In this document: in pieces, positions 25,701-34,831 of the stretch
Position numbering within the stretch: position 1 is the stretch's first letter
How the letters are laid out: each line of letters starts with the position of its first letter
Assembly: GCF_900168265.1 (NCBI RefSeq)
Contig: NZ_FVZF01000020.1
Span: forward strand, 1 to 64,000
DNA length: 64,000 nt
DNA from: Salegentibacter salarius
GTDB taxonomy: Bacteria; Bacteroidota; Bacteroidia; Flavobacteriales; Flavobacteriaceae
Reading direction: 5' to 3'
The notes under the pieces: model-generated
The model's input: the letters and a program-made list of their open reading frames with translations, nothing else
Told to the model about the DNA's origin: nothing
Database searches by the model: none
Program-made: the position numbers and the translations under genes

Positions 25701-26014
25701 CCTATCTCGATGGATTTCTACACTTCGAGTTTCTTTCTGACATTGAAAAAGATAAGATAAAAGCTGCAAAAACGGCTATAAAACTTGGGAAATTTCAAAA
25801 GCTACAACGTGAAATAAATAAACTCAAGAAAAACAACAAGAAAGCAAAACTAAAGGCAGTTGACCTGGTAGACGCACTTTTAAGGATTATTGATCAATAC
25901 CCTATTCTGTCTTCAGACGGGGAAGAGGAAAATATGCCTGCAGTCAGCATTCGCAAGATGGAAAAACTAAAACCTGAATTGATCATTTCTGAATCCTTCA
26001 TTTTTAATGAATAG
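22721..26014 (+). CDS. SNF2-type helicase with N-terminal PLD nuclease domain
   Basis: 1097 residues. The N-terminal part (1-200) has the phospholipase-D/HKD signature: 'KKLHAKIYIF' (near 130) followed by 'GSSNLTDAGLGGN'. Then comes an SF2 helicase: P-loop 'LSDVVGLGKTVVGTLIA' (near 283), DEAH box 'LVIVDEAHKF' (near 353), 'ILISATPLNN' (motif III), and motif VI 'LMQRIGRVNRIG' (near 789). The C-terminal 250 residues are helical and charged. The next gene, an Eco57I-class DNA methylase, overlaps its end by 8 nt, giving a helicase-nuclease plus methylase pair. Such pairs act as restriction-modification systems in which the helicase translocates and the nuclease cuts unmodified DNA. Confidence 0.85.
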   Translation: MSTKFFTNRDDNTLLKKFQGVFEHNPDINNFDALVGYFRASGYFRIRPFLENVPQIRILVGINVDKILATYQSKGLLFHGDANQTLHEFLAAAKKDIQTSKYSKEVEQGILQFIEDICTDKIEVKAHPSKKLHAKIYIFRPEIWNEHRPGDVITGSSNLTDAGLGGNTDQFNYEFNVILRDYEDVKFASEEFEKLWEEGVSILPVEIQKIKKETYLNDNFTPFEVYMKFLIEYFGKSVEFDPNSITDLPEGFKRLSYQIDAVTEGFKLLEKHNGFFLSDVVGLGKTVVGTLIAKKFFYSNDFPSHISNILIIVPPALKENWRETLEQFNLHNYKIITNGSIHKLRNPDKYDLVIVDEAHKFRNDTAEAYNELQKLCKTDTRRILKGGGKAKKKVILISATPLNNRPSDIANQVYLFQDSKDSSLEVSNLQHFFRIRIDAYNKLKDNPNIAEVQHGVKEIYADIREKIIKPLTVRRTRTDLRIHEQYAKDLEEQGIKFPDIEKPKKILYKLDPFLESLYDETMALVGNEQTGIKYYRYQAIKFLIGPKKEKYKNADTASFALAKLMKTLLVKRIDSSFHAFKISLQRFTDATRMMIKMFENNRIYIAPNVNVNEFLMEEREDELIDKLTNMQMTDPSIEICSIDDFADEFYEGLKKDFELLEPLNEKWQAVDQDPKMDEFLHQIQNGLLDKKINPQSKLVVFSESQDTTKKIIKELKKTGRNDVLEISSSNRDKLKDVIRENFDANIPRANYKDDYNIIIATEVLAEGVNLHRSNVILNYDTPWNSTKLMQRIGRVNRIGSVAPKVHIFNFYPTANVNNDIELEKKAIMKLQAFHSALGEDSEIYSPDEETQTFGLFEKDMDEEKDEKLAYLMELRKFKKESPEMFRKIKNMPVRARVARKSQTNRDTTICFMRNRRRDAFYQVNKDLSFEELTFVETAKQFNAVVSEKALQLPQFHHEQVGTAVKDFNEKVEEEMMNGQVVDTTQGPNEKRALAYLDGFLHFEFLSDIEKDKIKAAKTAIKLGKFQKLQREINKLKKNNKKAKLKAVDLVDALLRIIDQYPILSSDGEEENMPAVSIRKMEKLKPELIISESFIFNE

Positions 26015-29000
26015 AATAATGGACAAACAACAATTACAACATAAGCTCAATCAACCTTATAATTCTGAAAACTGGAAAGAAGTAGTAAAGTTCGTATTCC
26101 CGAACGTTTCCATTTTCTCCTCTCCAAAAGAAATTCCTGTAAAAGAAACAGACCGGGACGAGGTTGAACTGTTTCTTCAAATAGGAACTGTGCAGCTCAA
26201 AGATGGAAAAATACTGGATCTTTTCGAACTGCATCTTAAAGATAAAGTTAACCTACTTAAAAACAGGGTGCGCCTTAACGATATTGTCTCTTCTACTGTA
26301 GATATGGATCGTTCTCATGGAGTATTATCTGTATTTGAAAAAGGTACGGAAGATTTCCGGTTTACTTTCTCTGCCAAGGCCAGTGAATTTAATGAAGAGG
26401 AAGGAGATTTTGTTATTGACAGGACAGACACCAAGCGCTTTACCTATTTACTAGGTAAGAATGAAAGCTGCAAGACCCCGGCCGAGCGATTTTATGCCTT
26501 GAGTGAGCAAAAACAGAAGGCCGATATTAAGGCGGTGGAAGATGCTTTCTCTGTAGAGAAGTTGAGCAAAAGATTTTTTGAAGATTATAAAAAACAATAC
26601 GAGTCTTTTGTTTCCTATCTCATTAAAACTCCGGGTTACTATACCGCCATCTTTAATAATGACGACAAGAAAATTCGTGATTTTGTCAAGATCCTCCTGG
26701 GTAGGATCGTCTTTATAAAATTTGTACAGAAAAAAGGCTGGATGGGAGTACCAAGCAATGAGAAAGGCTGGGATAATGGTGATTATCGGTTTTTGGAGAA
26801 TGCTTTTAAAAATTTTGAGCATAAAGACAATTTTTATTCTGAGTTTCTAAACTCCTTATTTTTTGAAGCGTTGGATAAAGGTGACCGTCCGAATAATATA
26901 TTTGAATTAACCGGTACAAAAGTTCCTTTTTTGAGCGGTGGATTATTCGATAATCACGATCCTAAAACACGTGCAATTAATTTCCCAAAAGAATATTTTG
27001 AAAGCCTGTTTGATTTCCTGGATCGTTATAACTTCACCATTGATGAAAATGATGTCAACGATCATGAAATAGGTATTGATCCCGAGATGCTAGGGCATAT
27101 TTTTGAAAATCTCCTTGAAGACAATAAAGATAAAGGTGCATTTTATACGCCTAAAGAAATTGTGCGCTACATGTGTCGCGAAAGCCTGAAAGAATATTTA
27201 AAGACAAGCCTGATAAAGCAGAATGTATGGCCCCAAAATGAAGAGAAAAGCAAGCAGCTTGAAGAAGGACTGGATGCATTTGTAAATAAAAGGGAAGCTG
27301 GCGGAATTATAGATTTTGAAGGACCCATCGCGCTTGCATTAAAGAATGTAAAAATTTGCGATCCTGCAATTGGCTCCGGAGCTTTCCCGATGGGCTTATT
27401 ACAGGAAATATTTCACCTGGTTCATCTGCTATACTCTGCAAGTTTTGATAAAGTTGGAGATATCTGGGAAATTGACTCCTGGAAACCAAACGTTGTAAAG
27501 CAAAATATAATCCAGAATAGTATTTATGGGGTAGACATCGAAAAAGGAGCTGTAGATATTGCTCGCTTGCGTTTCTGGCTTAGTTTGATTGTAGATGAAC
27601 CAGAACCCACTGCCCTGCCCCACCTTGACTATAAAATTGTAGTTGGGAATAGTTTGTTGAGCAAGTTTGAAGATACCATTATAGACATAGATTGGGAACT
27701 GGAAGATCCAAATCCCGGACTTTTTGGTTCTAAATTAACAGAAGAAAGAGCGGCTATTCTAAAAGAAATTAGCGAAAAACAACAACAGGTCTTTGAACCC
27801 GATAGCGATGATGAAAAGTTATCCCAGGAGATTCGAGACTTAAAGATTGATTTGTTGGTAAAACAGTTGGAGGTGATGATCGATAAACAAAATATTCCCT
27901 CTGAACCAAAAGCCATAGACTATAAGAATAAATCTAAATCTAAATTTGTCGAAGATCAAAAAAGATATTTGGAAACGCTTGGCTGGAAGAAACAAATTCA
28001 AAAACTCAAAAAACTAAAAGAAAATCCAGAGGCGCCTCTCACCTTTTACGATTGGAAATTGGATTTTCCCGAAATATTGAATGATTCCATTTCCAAAGAA
28101 ACAGGTTTTGACATTGTTATTGGTAATCCTCCATATGTTTCAAACAAAAGTATAGATGATGATATTAAAGAGCATTTTAAATATTCTGATGATTTATACA
28201 ATTATTTTTTTCTCAAAGGTTCAGAAATACTAAAACATAATGGGATTTTTTGCTATATCACATCAAATACCTTTCTAACCCTTCAAACCAAAAAAAATAT
28301 AAGAGATTTATTGTTAAATAAAAGGTTACTCACTTTAGTTAATTTAGGTCACGATGTTTTTGAATCTGCGATGGTATCAACCGCTATAACCATATTTAAA
28401 AATACTTCTTTTAGCAAAGAGGATAAAGTAAAAATAATTGATGCAAGAGGAAAAAAGAAACTCTCATTAGCACCAAGATATTGTTTAAATAGTAAAGAAT
28501 TTTATGGTACACCCGAGAATGTATTTTTTGTTCCTAACAGCTTGAACCTTTCAATTCATAAAAAATACTCCAAAATACTACGAGATCTTATTAATGAGCA
28601 TTGGAACAAGATCTCCACCAGCCGCAATATTTCAAAAAATAGAAAGCTGATCGATAATTATCATAAAACTTTAAAACCTGGAAATGTAACTTTAATGGGT
28701 TTGATTACTGATGGTGGCCAGGGCCTAGCAACAGGTAACAACGGTTTCTTTGTAGGTGTTCTAAAAGGTACTAAAGAGGCAGATCGAACTGAAATTACAA
28801 GGTTTCAAAAAATTAAAAAGTTTAATCAGGAATACAATACAAATCATGACATTTCTGGACTCTCTGAATTTGAAATTCGTACTTTATTTGATGAATTAAA
28901 GGAGATGCATGGACGTGATATTTTTGGACAAGGTTATCTTTTTAGAATTGTATCTCCATCAGAACTAGCTGATATCGACACATTAAGTTCAGAAGAAAAG

Positions 29001-29639
29001 GAAAAAGGTATATCGGGAAGAAGTTCATTTGTGCCATATGATAAAGGAGATAAAGATGGTAACCGCTGGTATTTAAAGACCTCTTATTATATAGATTGGT
29101 CTGTAAATAAAATTTCTGATATTAAAGCTAGGTCACACAAAAAGGGAAAAGGAAAAGCTCTTTGGCAGAATTCACAGTTTTATTTTCGAGAAGGTTTCTG
29201 TTGGAGTGATATCCACACGGTACTGATAAAATCCCGCTTAAAAGGAAAAAGTGTACATGATGTGAAAAGTATGAGCTTATTCCCTACGAGTGAATTAATT
29301 TCAGCTAAATATCTTGTATGTATTATAAATTCCACCTTTGCCAGTGAATTTTCATTTGAGTTTTTAAATAATACTTCCACGCTCCAAATTAACGATGCGA
29401 GACAACTACCAATTATTATCCCGGATAGGACACAATTGAAAGCTTTTGAAGATCTATTTGATAAAGCATATAGTATTCAATTAGAAAAGTTTGAAAAAAA
29501 ATCCTCAGAAGAAGCGGTTAATGAGAAGCTTGTAAAAATTCAACTAGAACTTGATGAAATGATTAACGAAATATACTTAGGGAAAAAATTCAAAAAGGCA
29601 AAACTAATAGATATCGAAAATGCAGTAAAAACCGCATGA
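26007..29639 (+). CDS. Eco57I-class N6-adenine DNA methylase (type IIG/ISP-like)
   Basis: 1210 residues; a start four codons later (26019) is also possible. Methylase motif I 'KICDPAIGSGAFPMGLL' lies near residue 448, and the catalytic motif IV 'IVIGNPPYVSN' near 705, preceded by the usual 'DKGAFYTPKEIVRYMC' at about 378. After 900, 'DGGQGLATGNNGFFVG' and the following 250 residues look like a target-recognition domain. The N-terminal 350 residues could carry a nuclease, but no PD-(D/E)XK is certain. It overlaps the PLD-helicase gene by 8 nt, so the two are co-expressed as one restriction-modification unit. Confidence 0.88.
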   Translation: MNRIMDKQQLQHKLNQPYNSENWKEVVKFVFPNVSIFSSPKEIPVKETDRDEVELFLQIGTVQLKDGKILDLFELHLKDKVNLLKNRVRLNDIVSSTVDMDRSHGVLSVFEKGTEDFRFTFSAKASEFNEEEGDFVIDRTDTKRFTYLLGKNESCKTPAERFYALSEQKQKADIKAVEDAFSVEKLSKRFFEDYKKQYESFVSYLIKTPGYYTAIFNNDDKKIRDFVKILLGRIVFIKFVQKKGWMGVPSNEKGWDNGDYRFLENAFKNFEHKDNFYSEFLNSLFFEALDKGDRPNNIFELTGTKVPFLSGGLFDNHDPKTRAINFPKEYFESLFDFLDRYNFTIDENDVNDHEIGIDPEMLGHIFENLLEDNKDKGAFYTPKEIVRYMCRESLKEYLKTSLIKQNVWPQNEEKSKQLEEGLDAFVNKREAGGIIDFEGPIALALKNVKICDPAIGSGAFPMGLLQEIFHLVHLLYSASFDKVGDIWEIDSWKPNVVKQNIIQNSIYGVDIEKGAVDIARLRFWLSLIVDEPEPTALPHLDYKIVVGNSLLSKFEDTIIDIDWELEDPNPGLFGSKLTEERAAILKEISEKQQQVFEPDSDDEKLSQEIRDLKIDLLVKQLEVMIDKQNIPSEPKAIDYKNKSKSKFVEDQKRYLETLGWKKQIQKLKKLKENPEAPLTFYDWKLDFPEILNDSISKETGFDIVIGNPPYVSNKSIDDDIKEHFKYSDDLYNYFFLKGSEILKHNGIFCYITSNTFLTLQTKKNIRDLLLNKRLLTLVNLGHDVFESAMVSTAITIFKNTSFSKEDKVKIIDARGKKKLSLAPRYCLNSKEFYGTPENVFFVPNSLNLSIHKKYSKILRDLINEHWNKISTSRNISKNRKLIDNYHKTLKPGNVTLMGLITDGGQGLATGNNGFFVGVLKGTKEADRTEITRFQKIKKFNQEYNTNHDISGLSEFEIRTLFDELKEMHGRDIFGQGYLFRIVSPSELADIDTLSSEEKEKGISGRSSFVPYDKGDKDGNRWYLKTSYYIDWSVNKISDIKARSHKKGKGKALWQNSQFYFREGFCWSDIHTVLIKSRLKGKSVHDVKSMSLFPTSELISAKYLVCIINSTFASEFSFEFLNNTSTLQINDARQLPIIIPDRTQLKAFEDLFDKAYSIQLEKFEKKSSEEAVNEKLVKIQLELDEMINEIYLGKKFKKAKLIDIENAVKTA

Positions 29640-29677
29640 ATAAAGTATCATTTATCTAATTACAATTTTCACCACCT

Positions 29678-30748
29678 ATGAATAACGACACGAAAACTAC
29701 TGGCCTAATAAGAGTAAATGACAAAATAAATCTTCGAACCTCCGGAGATATTTCTAAAATACCTTCTAATGATAAGCTATTTAGCAAGTCTTTTTTACAA
29801 TATAATAACAACCTAATCGCCAAGAATTACGAAAAAAACCAGGAAACCTTATTCGATATCTTAAAAACGGTTCCCGGGGTGGCAAATATTATCTCCAGCG
29901 TTGGTGATAAGGGGAGGTATATTGCAGATCTTACTAAAAAGCAAGCCGAGAAAATTAATTCCGGTGAATGGGAGTTTGTTAAGGCCAAAGATGGTTCAGG
30001 CCTAAAAGCTATTTTGCGAGATGCTAAAAATAAAAATTTTAAGGGACAGGCCAATATTACTTTAGAAGATGTCTCTCCTGCCCAAATGCAAAATTTGCTT
30101 AATGCAACCCAAATGCTTATGATCCAGCAAGCGATTACACAAGTTTCTAAGCAAATAGAATATTTAGACGAGAAGGTCAGTGATGTTTTATATGGTGCGC
30201 AAAACGATCGTTTAGCCTATATTCAAAGCGGTTACAACCTGTTTCTACAGGCACAGGCGAGTGAAGAAATTAAGAAAACGCTATATCCCATAATGATAGG
30301 TCAGCTAAACCTGGGGCGTGAACAACTTATTTATTCTTTGCAATATACCTTGAAAAAAATAAGCGATGACAAAACAGGAAAAGCTGCTTTCTGGGATGAA
30401 TTTACCAGCTGGGGAAATAAGAGAGAAGCTAATGAAGCCCGAATTAATGAAATTAAGCAATCGCTGAGTTTTGTCATAAGAAGTACCCAGCTACTGGCAA
30501 TTATTTACCAGGATAATAATGAACACTGGTCTATGATGCAATCTATTCTTAGGTTAAAAGAATTACTAAATCACTTTCAAAAAGCTGAGTTTGAATTCCT
30601 GGGGGAATGGTCTGCCAGTGAAAGGGAAATACAATCTTTAAGGAAAGGGATTGTAGAGACAAGATCTGCCATACATCAAAATATTAGTGTGCTGATGGAA
30701 AATCCAACAGATATCAAACTCCAATTAAAAACAGAATTTCATGACTAA
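29678..30748 (+). CDS. Uncharacterised helical protein of the RM/McrBC operon
   Basis: 356 residues, almost all predicted helix. 'VSPAQMQNLLNATQMLMIQQ' (near 128) and 'SKQIEYLDEKVSDVLYGAQN' (near 157) suggest a long amphipathic or coiled-coil bundle; the N-terminal 60 residues appear loosely folded. A 'VPGVANIISSVGDKGRYIAD' segment near residue 65 is mildly hydrophobic. It resembles alpha-helical membrane-acting proteins in composition, but I cannot name a family. It starts 38 nt after the methylase and overlaps, by 8 nt, a 40-codon frame encoding a cationic hydrophobic peptide. The two may work together as an effector. Confidence 0.65.
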   Translation: MNNDTKTTGLIRVNDKINLRTSGDISKIPSNDKLFSKSFLQYNNNLIAKNYEKNQETLFDILKTVPGVANIISSVGDKGRYIADLTKKQAEKINSGEWEFVKAKDGSGLKAILRDAKNKNFKGQANITLEDVSPAQMQNLLNATQMLMIQQAITQVSKQIEYLDEKVSDVLYGAQNDRLAYIQSGYNLFLQAQASEEIKKTLYPIMIGQLNLGREQLIYSLQYTLKKISDDKTGKAAFWDEFTSWGNKREANEARINEIKQSLSFVIRSTQLLAIIYQDNNEHWSMMQSILRLKELLNHFQKAEFEFLGEWSASEREIQSLRKGIVETRSAIHQNISVLMENPTDIKLQLKTEFHD

Positions 30749-30863
30749 AAAGAAAAAAAACACACGTATTTGGTCTAAGGCCGGGAATATCGCCAAAAAA
30801 GTAGTTCCCGTTATTGTTGCAAGCGTCCCTTTTGTAGTCAAAGCCTTGAAAAAAGGCAAATAA
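30741..30863 (+). CDS. 40-aa cationic peptide with hydrophobic core
   Basis: The frame starts with the ATG at 30741, inside the last codons of the upstream gene (8-nt overlap), and ends with TAA at 30863. The product has a Lys-rich start ('MTKKKKNTRIWSKAGNIAKK'), a hydrophobic centre ('VVPVIVASVPFVV') and a Lys-rich end ('KALKKGK'). This is the design of membrane-inserting peptides. It is 19 nt upstream of the McrB gene. Tight overlap and the ordered composition argue for a real gene; no homologue is known to me. Confidence 0.55.
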   Translation: MTKKKKNTRIWSKAGNIAKKVVPVIVASVPFVVKALKKGK

Positions 30864-30882
30864 GAATCGAAATTATAAATTT

Positions 30883-33549
30883 ATGACCTTCCACGACGAG
30901 ATCCTAACCAACCTTTTAAAATACAAAGAACATAACCCAGATTTCATATTTATTCCCAGGCAAAGAAATAACCAAAATAAATTAAATGATGGCTATTGGT
31001 TTCAGGGAAATTCAGACTATGCATTCGTTGGCTTACTTAACCGGGGAGGAGGTATTAATAAAACTCGAAGTATGGGTTTTGTTTTTTGGCCCGATAAGAC
31101 TTTTTATGGTATCACTGTAGAACTAGTACATAAAGGAGAGAAAGACCAGGAAGTATTAGGAATTTACGAAACTATCAAAAAGAAAATAGGTGGTTTTGAA
31201 GAAAAAGAGCCCGAGAAATTTGTTAAATATATCGGAAACACTTCGAAGGGATACGACGATGTCTTTAAATTCTTAGATGAGTATTACCAAAAGATCATTG
31301 ATATTGTGGAAGAGTCTGGGCGTACAGATTTGCTGCTAAAAAAAAGCAAGTTTAATAAGTTTCTTGATAGAATAAAATCCCGAAGAAAAAAGTTAATTGA
31401 TGAAAAAGAAATAAATAAACTACTCATCAATATTACCTGGAACAGTAAAGACTGGAAGGAAGAAAGCCAGGACGACAGCAATCACCGCTATGTAAAGGAA
31501 GGCAACATCCCTGGTGAGAGTTGGAATTTTGCCAAAAATGAAGCTTACAATAATGGAGAATATTTACATGGTTTTGCTCAATTCACTAATCCGCCAGGCA
31601 TTAGCGGCAAAAGTATTTTTATCTTCTATTCTCAGGGAAAGATTGTTGGTTTTTACGGGAATGCCGAAGTTGGAGAATATAGTCCAGCGAAAGATTCTTA
31701 TTATAACCTAAGGGGTCAGAAAAATATAAGTTTTGTTTTAAACAATAAAATTGAGGACGTCAAAGAAAAAGGCTATTTAGAGGATAAACAACGTTTAGGA
31801 ATGGCTGGATTTAATTATCTCCACCAGGATGCTACAATAATAAAGATCCTTGACGAAGCGCTAAAATTAAATCCCGAGCAAAAGGACGAAATAGAAAATC
31901 TGAAGAAATGGTTTACTGAAAATACAGTAACACAACCTACTCCCCTCAAAACTAGAAACGAAAACTCCAACAAAAATCAACCAACTAAAATGAATACTGA
32001 AAGAATCAATGAGATCTATTTTGGACCTCCCGGTACCGGGAAAACCTATAACTCTATCAATCGTGCTGTAGAAATTGTTGATAAGGAGTATTACGAAGAC
32101 CATAAGAATGATCGGGCTAAAATCAGGGAACGCTTTCAAGAGCTACTTATAAGAGATTGGAATGAACCTAAAGGTCAAATAGCTTTTTGCACCTTCCACC
32201 AGTCATTTACATATGAAGATTTTGTAGAGGGAATTAAACCGGTAAAACCCACCGAAGATGACACTTATTTAAAATATGATATTGAAGATGGAGTATTTAA
32301 AAGAATCTGCAGATTATCTGATGACCAGTTAAAGGCGAAAAAAGTTAAGGAGAAAAAACTGCTCACCTGGAATCAGGCAGAATACGACAAAGCTTCTTTT
32401 TATAAAATATCACTTGGGGATATCAAAAAACAGGAAGACAATGAAATTTATGAATACTGTATTGAAAATGGAGTAATCACTATTGGTTTTGGCGGTGGAG
32501 AGGATTATAGCGGCTTAAGCGAATCTGAAGTTCGTCAGCAAGCCAAAGATCTGGATTTACAGGATTATGATGCACAAGCTTTAAATTACTTTATACATTA
32601 TCTTAAAAAAGGTAATTATGTGTTGGTTAGCAAGGGTAACGGTTATGTTCGAGCTATGGGTAAAGTTACTGGTGATTATTATTATAAACCTGATTCGCCA
32701 ATACGATATAGCAATTTTAGATCTGTAGATTGGATTTTTACAGATGAAGAGATACCAATTGACCAGATTTACGACAAACAATTGTCGCAGATGACGATTT
32801 ACAAGCTTAATGAAAATAAAATAAAAGAAGAGTTTTTTATTGGGACGCATTCTAGCGAAAAGCTGATTACAGAAGCACCTGTTGAGCAACGAAAGAATTA
32901 CGTTCTTATAATTGATGAAATCAATCGCGGTAATATTTCTTCTATTTTCGGTGAATTAATTACCCTTATTGAAAACGATAAAAGAGCAGGAGGAAATGAA
33001 GAATTGGAGGTTACTCTACCCTATTCTAAAGAAACATTCAAAGTACCTGATAATGTTTTCATACTTGGCACCATGAATACGGCGGACCGAAGCATAGAGG
33101 CCCTGGATACCGCTCTTAGGAGACGTTTTTGCTTTAAAGAGTTTCCTCCTCGACCATCTATCGTTCAAAAAGAAGGAACCTCAGGTAAAATCCAGGGAAA
33201 TGTAGAAGGTATAGACCTAAAGGCTCTACTTACTAAAATCAATAAACGGATAGAAAAATTAATTGATAAGGATCATTTAATTGGTCATTCATATTTTCTA
33301 AAGGTGGACTCTACCAAAAAACTAAAAAGCGTATTTAAAAATGAGATAATTCCTTTGCTGGAGGAATACTTCTTTGGTGATTATGGCAAAATAGGATTGG
33401 TACTCGGTTCCAGCTTTGTAGAAAAAGTCAATTCCGACAGTAATTTCGCAAATTTCCCTGAGTATGACCAGGACATTCAGGAAGATCTTTTAGAAAAATC
33501 CGTGTATAAAATTAGGAAACAAAAAGAATGGGATTTCCATAAAATCTAA
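30883..33549 (+). CDS. McrB-like AAA+ restriction ATPase with N-terminal readers and AAA insertion
   Basis: 888 residues, about twice the length of E. coli McrB. Walker A 'FGPPGTGKT' lies near residue 382, Walker B 'LIIDEINRGN' near 673, and the sensor/arginine region 'GTMNTADRSIEALDTALRRR' soon after. The Walker A-B distance (about 290) is far larger than in classical McrB because a domain is inserted at roughly 490-655 ('FYKISLGDIKKQEDNEIYEY', 'YVLVSKGNGYVRAMGKVTGD'), which resembles an EVE/PUA-like modified-base reader. The first 340 residues hold one or two further domains, probably for DNA recognition. It pairs with the McrC gene 3 nt downstream. The GTP or ATP specificity cannot be read. 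Confidence 0.85.
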   Translation: MTFHDEILTNLLKYKEHNPDFIFIPRQRNNQNKLNDGYWFQGNSDYAFVGLLNRGGGINKTRSMGFVFWPDKTFYGITVELVHKGEKDQEVLGIYETIKKKIGGFEEKEPEKFVKYIGNTSKGYDDVFKFLDEYYQKIIDIVEESGRTDLLLKKSKFNKFLDRIKSRRKKLIDEKEINKLLINITWNSKDWKEESQDDSNHRYVKEGNIPGESWNFAKNEAYNNGEYLHGFAQFTNPPGISGKSIFIFYSQGKIVGFYGNAEVGEYSPAKDSYYNLRGQKNISFVLNNKIEDVKEKGYLEDKQRLGMAGFNYLHQDATIIKILDEALKLNPEQKDEIENLKKWFTENTVTQPTPLKTRNENSNKNQPTKMNTERINEIYFGPPGTGKTYNSINRAVEIVDKEYYEDHKNDRAKIRERFQELLIRDWNEPKGQIAFCTFHQSFTYEDFVEGIKPVKPTEDDTYLKYDIEDGVFKRICRLSDDQLKAKKVKEKKLLTWNQAEYDKASFYKISLGDIKKQEDNEIYEYCIENGVITIGFGGGEDYSGLSESEVRQQAKDLDLQDYDAQALNYFIHYLKKGNYVLVSKGNGYVRAMGKVTGDYYYKPDSPIRYSNFRSVDWIFTDEEIPIDQIYDKQLSQMTIYKLNENKIKEEFFIGTHSSEKLITEAPVEQRKNYVLIIDEINRGNISSIFGELITLIENDKRAGGNEELEVTLPYSKETFKVPDNVFILGTMNTADRSIEALDTALRRRFCFKEFPPRPSIVQKEGTSGKIQGNVEGIDLKALLTKINKRIEKLIDKDHLIGHSYFLKVDSTKKLKSVFKNEIIPLLEEYFFGDYGKIGLVLGSSFVEKVNSDSNFANFPEYDQDIQEDLLEKSVYKIRKQKEWDFHKI

Positions 33550-33552
33550 TGT

Positions 33553-34830
33553 ATGGCCAGATTAATTAGGGTTTTTGAACATGAAAAATTAACTTCTTCC
33601 TCTCGATGCTCTAAAGGTGAATTAGTAGGAACCAAAGTTATTAATAAGCTCATTCAATATAATGATGCTCATAAGAATATTTATTTTGAAGCAATTCATA
33701 AAGGAGTAAAGTTTAAAAATTACGTTGGGGTTATTCAGGTAGGTCATACAACCATAGAAATACTTCCAAAGGCCGATAAAAGATCTTCTGAAAACGAAAA
33801 AGCAGAGTGGCATTCCATTTTGCTTAAAATGCTTAAGAAATGTAAAAGAATTAAAGTTGATTCTGTTAGTGAAGCTGCATTAAGGAAAAGATATAATTCC
33901 CTTCTGGATCTGTATTTCGAAGAATTTTTAAGGGAGGTAAATAGCTTACTAAACCAAGGGCTGGTAAAAAAATATAGAAAGAATAGTGGGAATGTTTTAG
34001 CCCTGAAAGGTCAAATTAATTTTTCCCGGAATATACAGCATAATTTAGTCCATCAGGAAAGGTTTTATACCAATCACCAGGTTTATGACCATCAACACTT
34101 GATACACCAGATAATTCTTAAAGCCCTTAGAATCCTAAAAGTAATTTCATACAATTCTTTTCTCCAGGATTCTATAGAAAGGATAATTGCGAAATTTCCA
34201 GAAGTCAAAGAAGTAGAAATTGGAAAGCATCATTTTGACAGGATTGTTTTAAATAGAAAAACTACAAAATATAGGGAAGCACTGAAGATTGCAAAAATGA
34301 TTATTCTTAACTATTCACCAGATATTAAAGGTGGAGCTGAGAATATGCTGGCTCTGTTATTTGACATGAATAAATTATGGGAGGAATATATCTACAGAAT
34401 GTTGAGTAGGTTACAAAATGAACATCTCAAAGTTAGCTTTCAGAATAAAGATAATTTCTGGGAAAAGAAAGTTATTAAACCAGATATCGTTATAAGCCAA
34501 ACATTTTCTGATCCCGAAAAAAAGCCACAAACTTTAGTTATCGATACAAAGTGGAAAATCATTGATCCTGATCGACCTGGCGATGATGATTTAAAACAGA
34601 TGTATGTCTATAATATGTATTGGAATTCACAAAAAAGTATACTGCTTTATCCATCGTCAAATCCACCTAAAACAACTTTTGGTAAATTCCATAAGGGCCG
34701 TGAAGAAGACAACCTATGTAAATTAGGGTTTGTAAAAGTAAATGTGGGAAAAGAGTTAGACCTGGATATAGGAAAAAATGTTTTAAGCTTATTAAAAAAG
34801 GCTAATTCAATAGAAATTTCACCTAAATAA
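33553..34830 (+). CDS. McrC-like nuclease subunit
   Basis: 425 residues. An N-terminal beta-rich McrB-contact domain ('IYFEAIHKGVKFKNYVGVIQ', 'TTIEILPKA') is followed by helices. A C-terminal PD-(D/E)XK nuclease follows with 'KPDIVISQTF' (Asp near residue 313) and 'LVIDTKWKIID' (Asp-x-Lys near 330). This is the McrC architecture: McrB oligomers translocate and McrC cuts DNA with modified bases. It starts 3 nt after McrB and is followed 1 nt later by the gene at 34832, so all are one transcript. Confidence 0.88.
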   Translation: MARLIRVFEHEKLTSSSRCSKGELVGTKVINKLIQYNDAHKNIYFEAIHKGVKFKNYVGVIQVGHTTIEILPKADKRSSENEKAEWHSILLKMLKKCKRIKVDSVSEAALRKRYNSLLDLYFEEFLREVNSLLNQGLVKKYRKNSGNVLALKGQINFSRNIQHNLVHQERFYTNHQVYDHQHLIHQIILKALRILKVISYNSFLQDSIERIIAKFPEVKEVEIGKHHFDRIVLNRKTTKYREALKIAKMIILNYSPDIKGGAENMLALLFDMNKLWEEYIYRMLSRLQNEHLKVSFQNKDNFWEKKVIKPDIVISQTFSDPEKKPQTLVIDTKWKIIDPDRPGDDDLKQMYVYNMYWNSQKSILLYPSSNPPKTTFGKFHKGREEDNLCKLGFVKVNVGKELDLDIGKNVLSLLKKANSIEISPK

Positions 34831-34831
34831 T

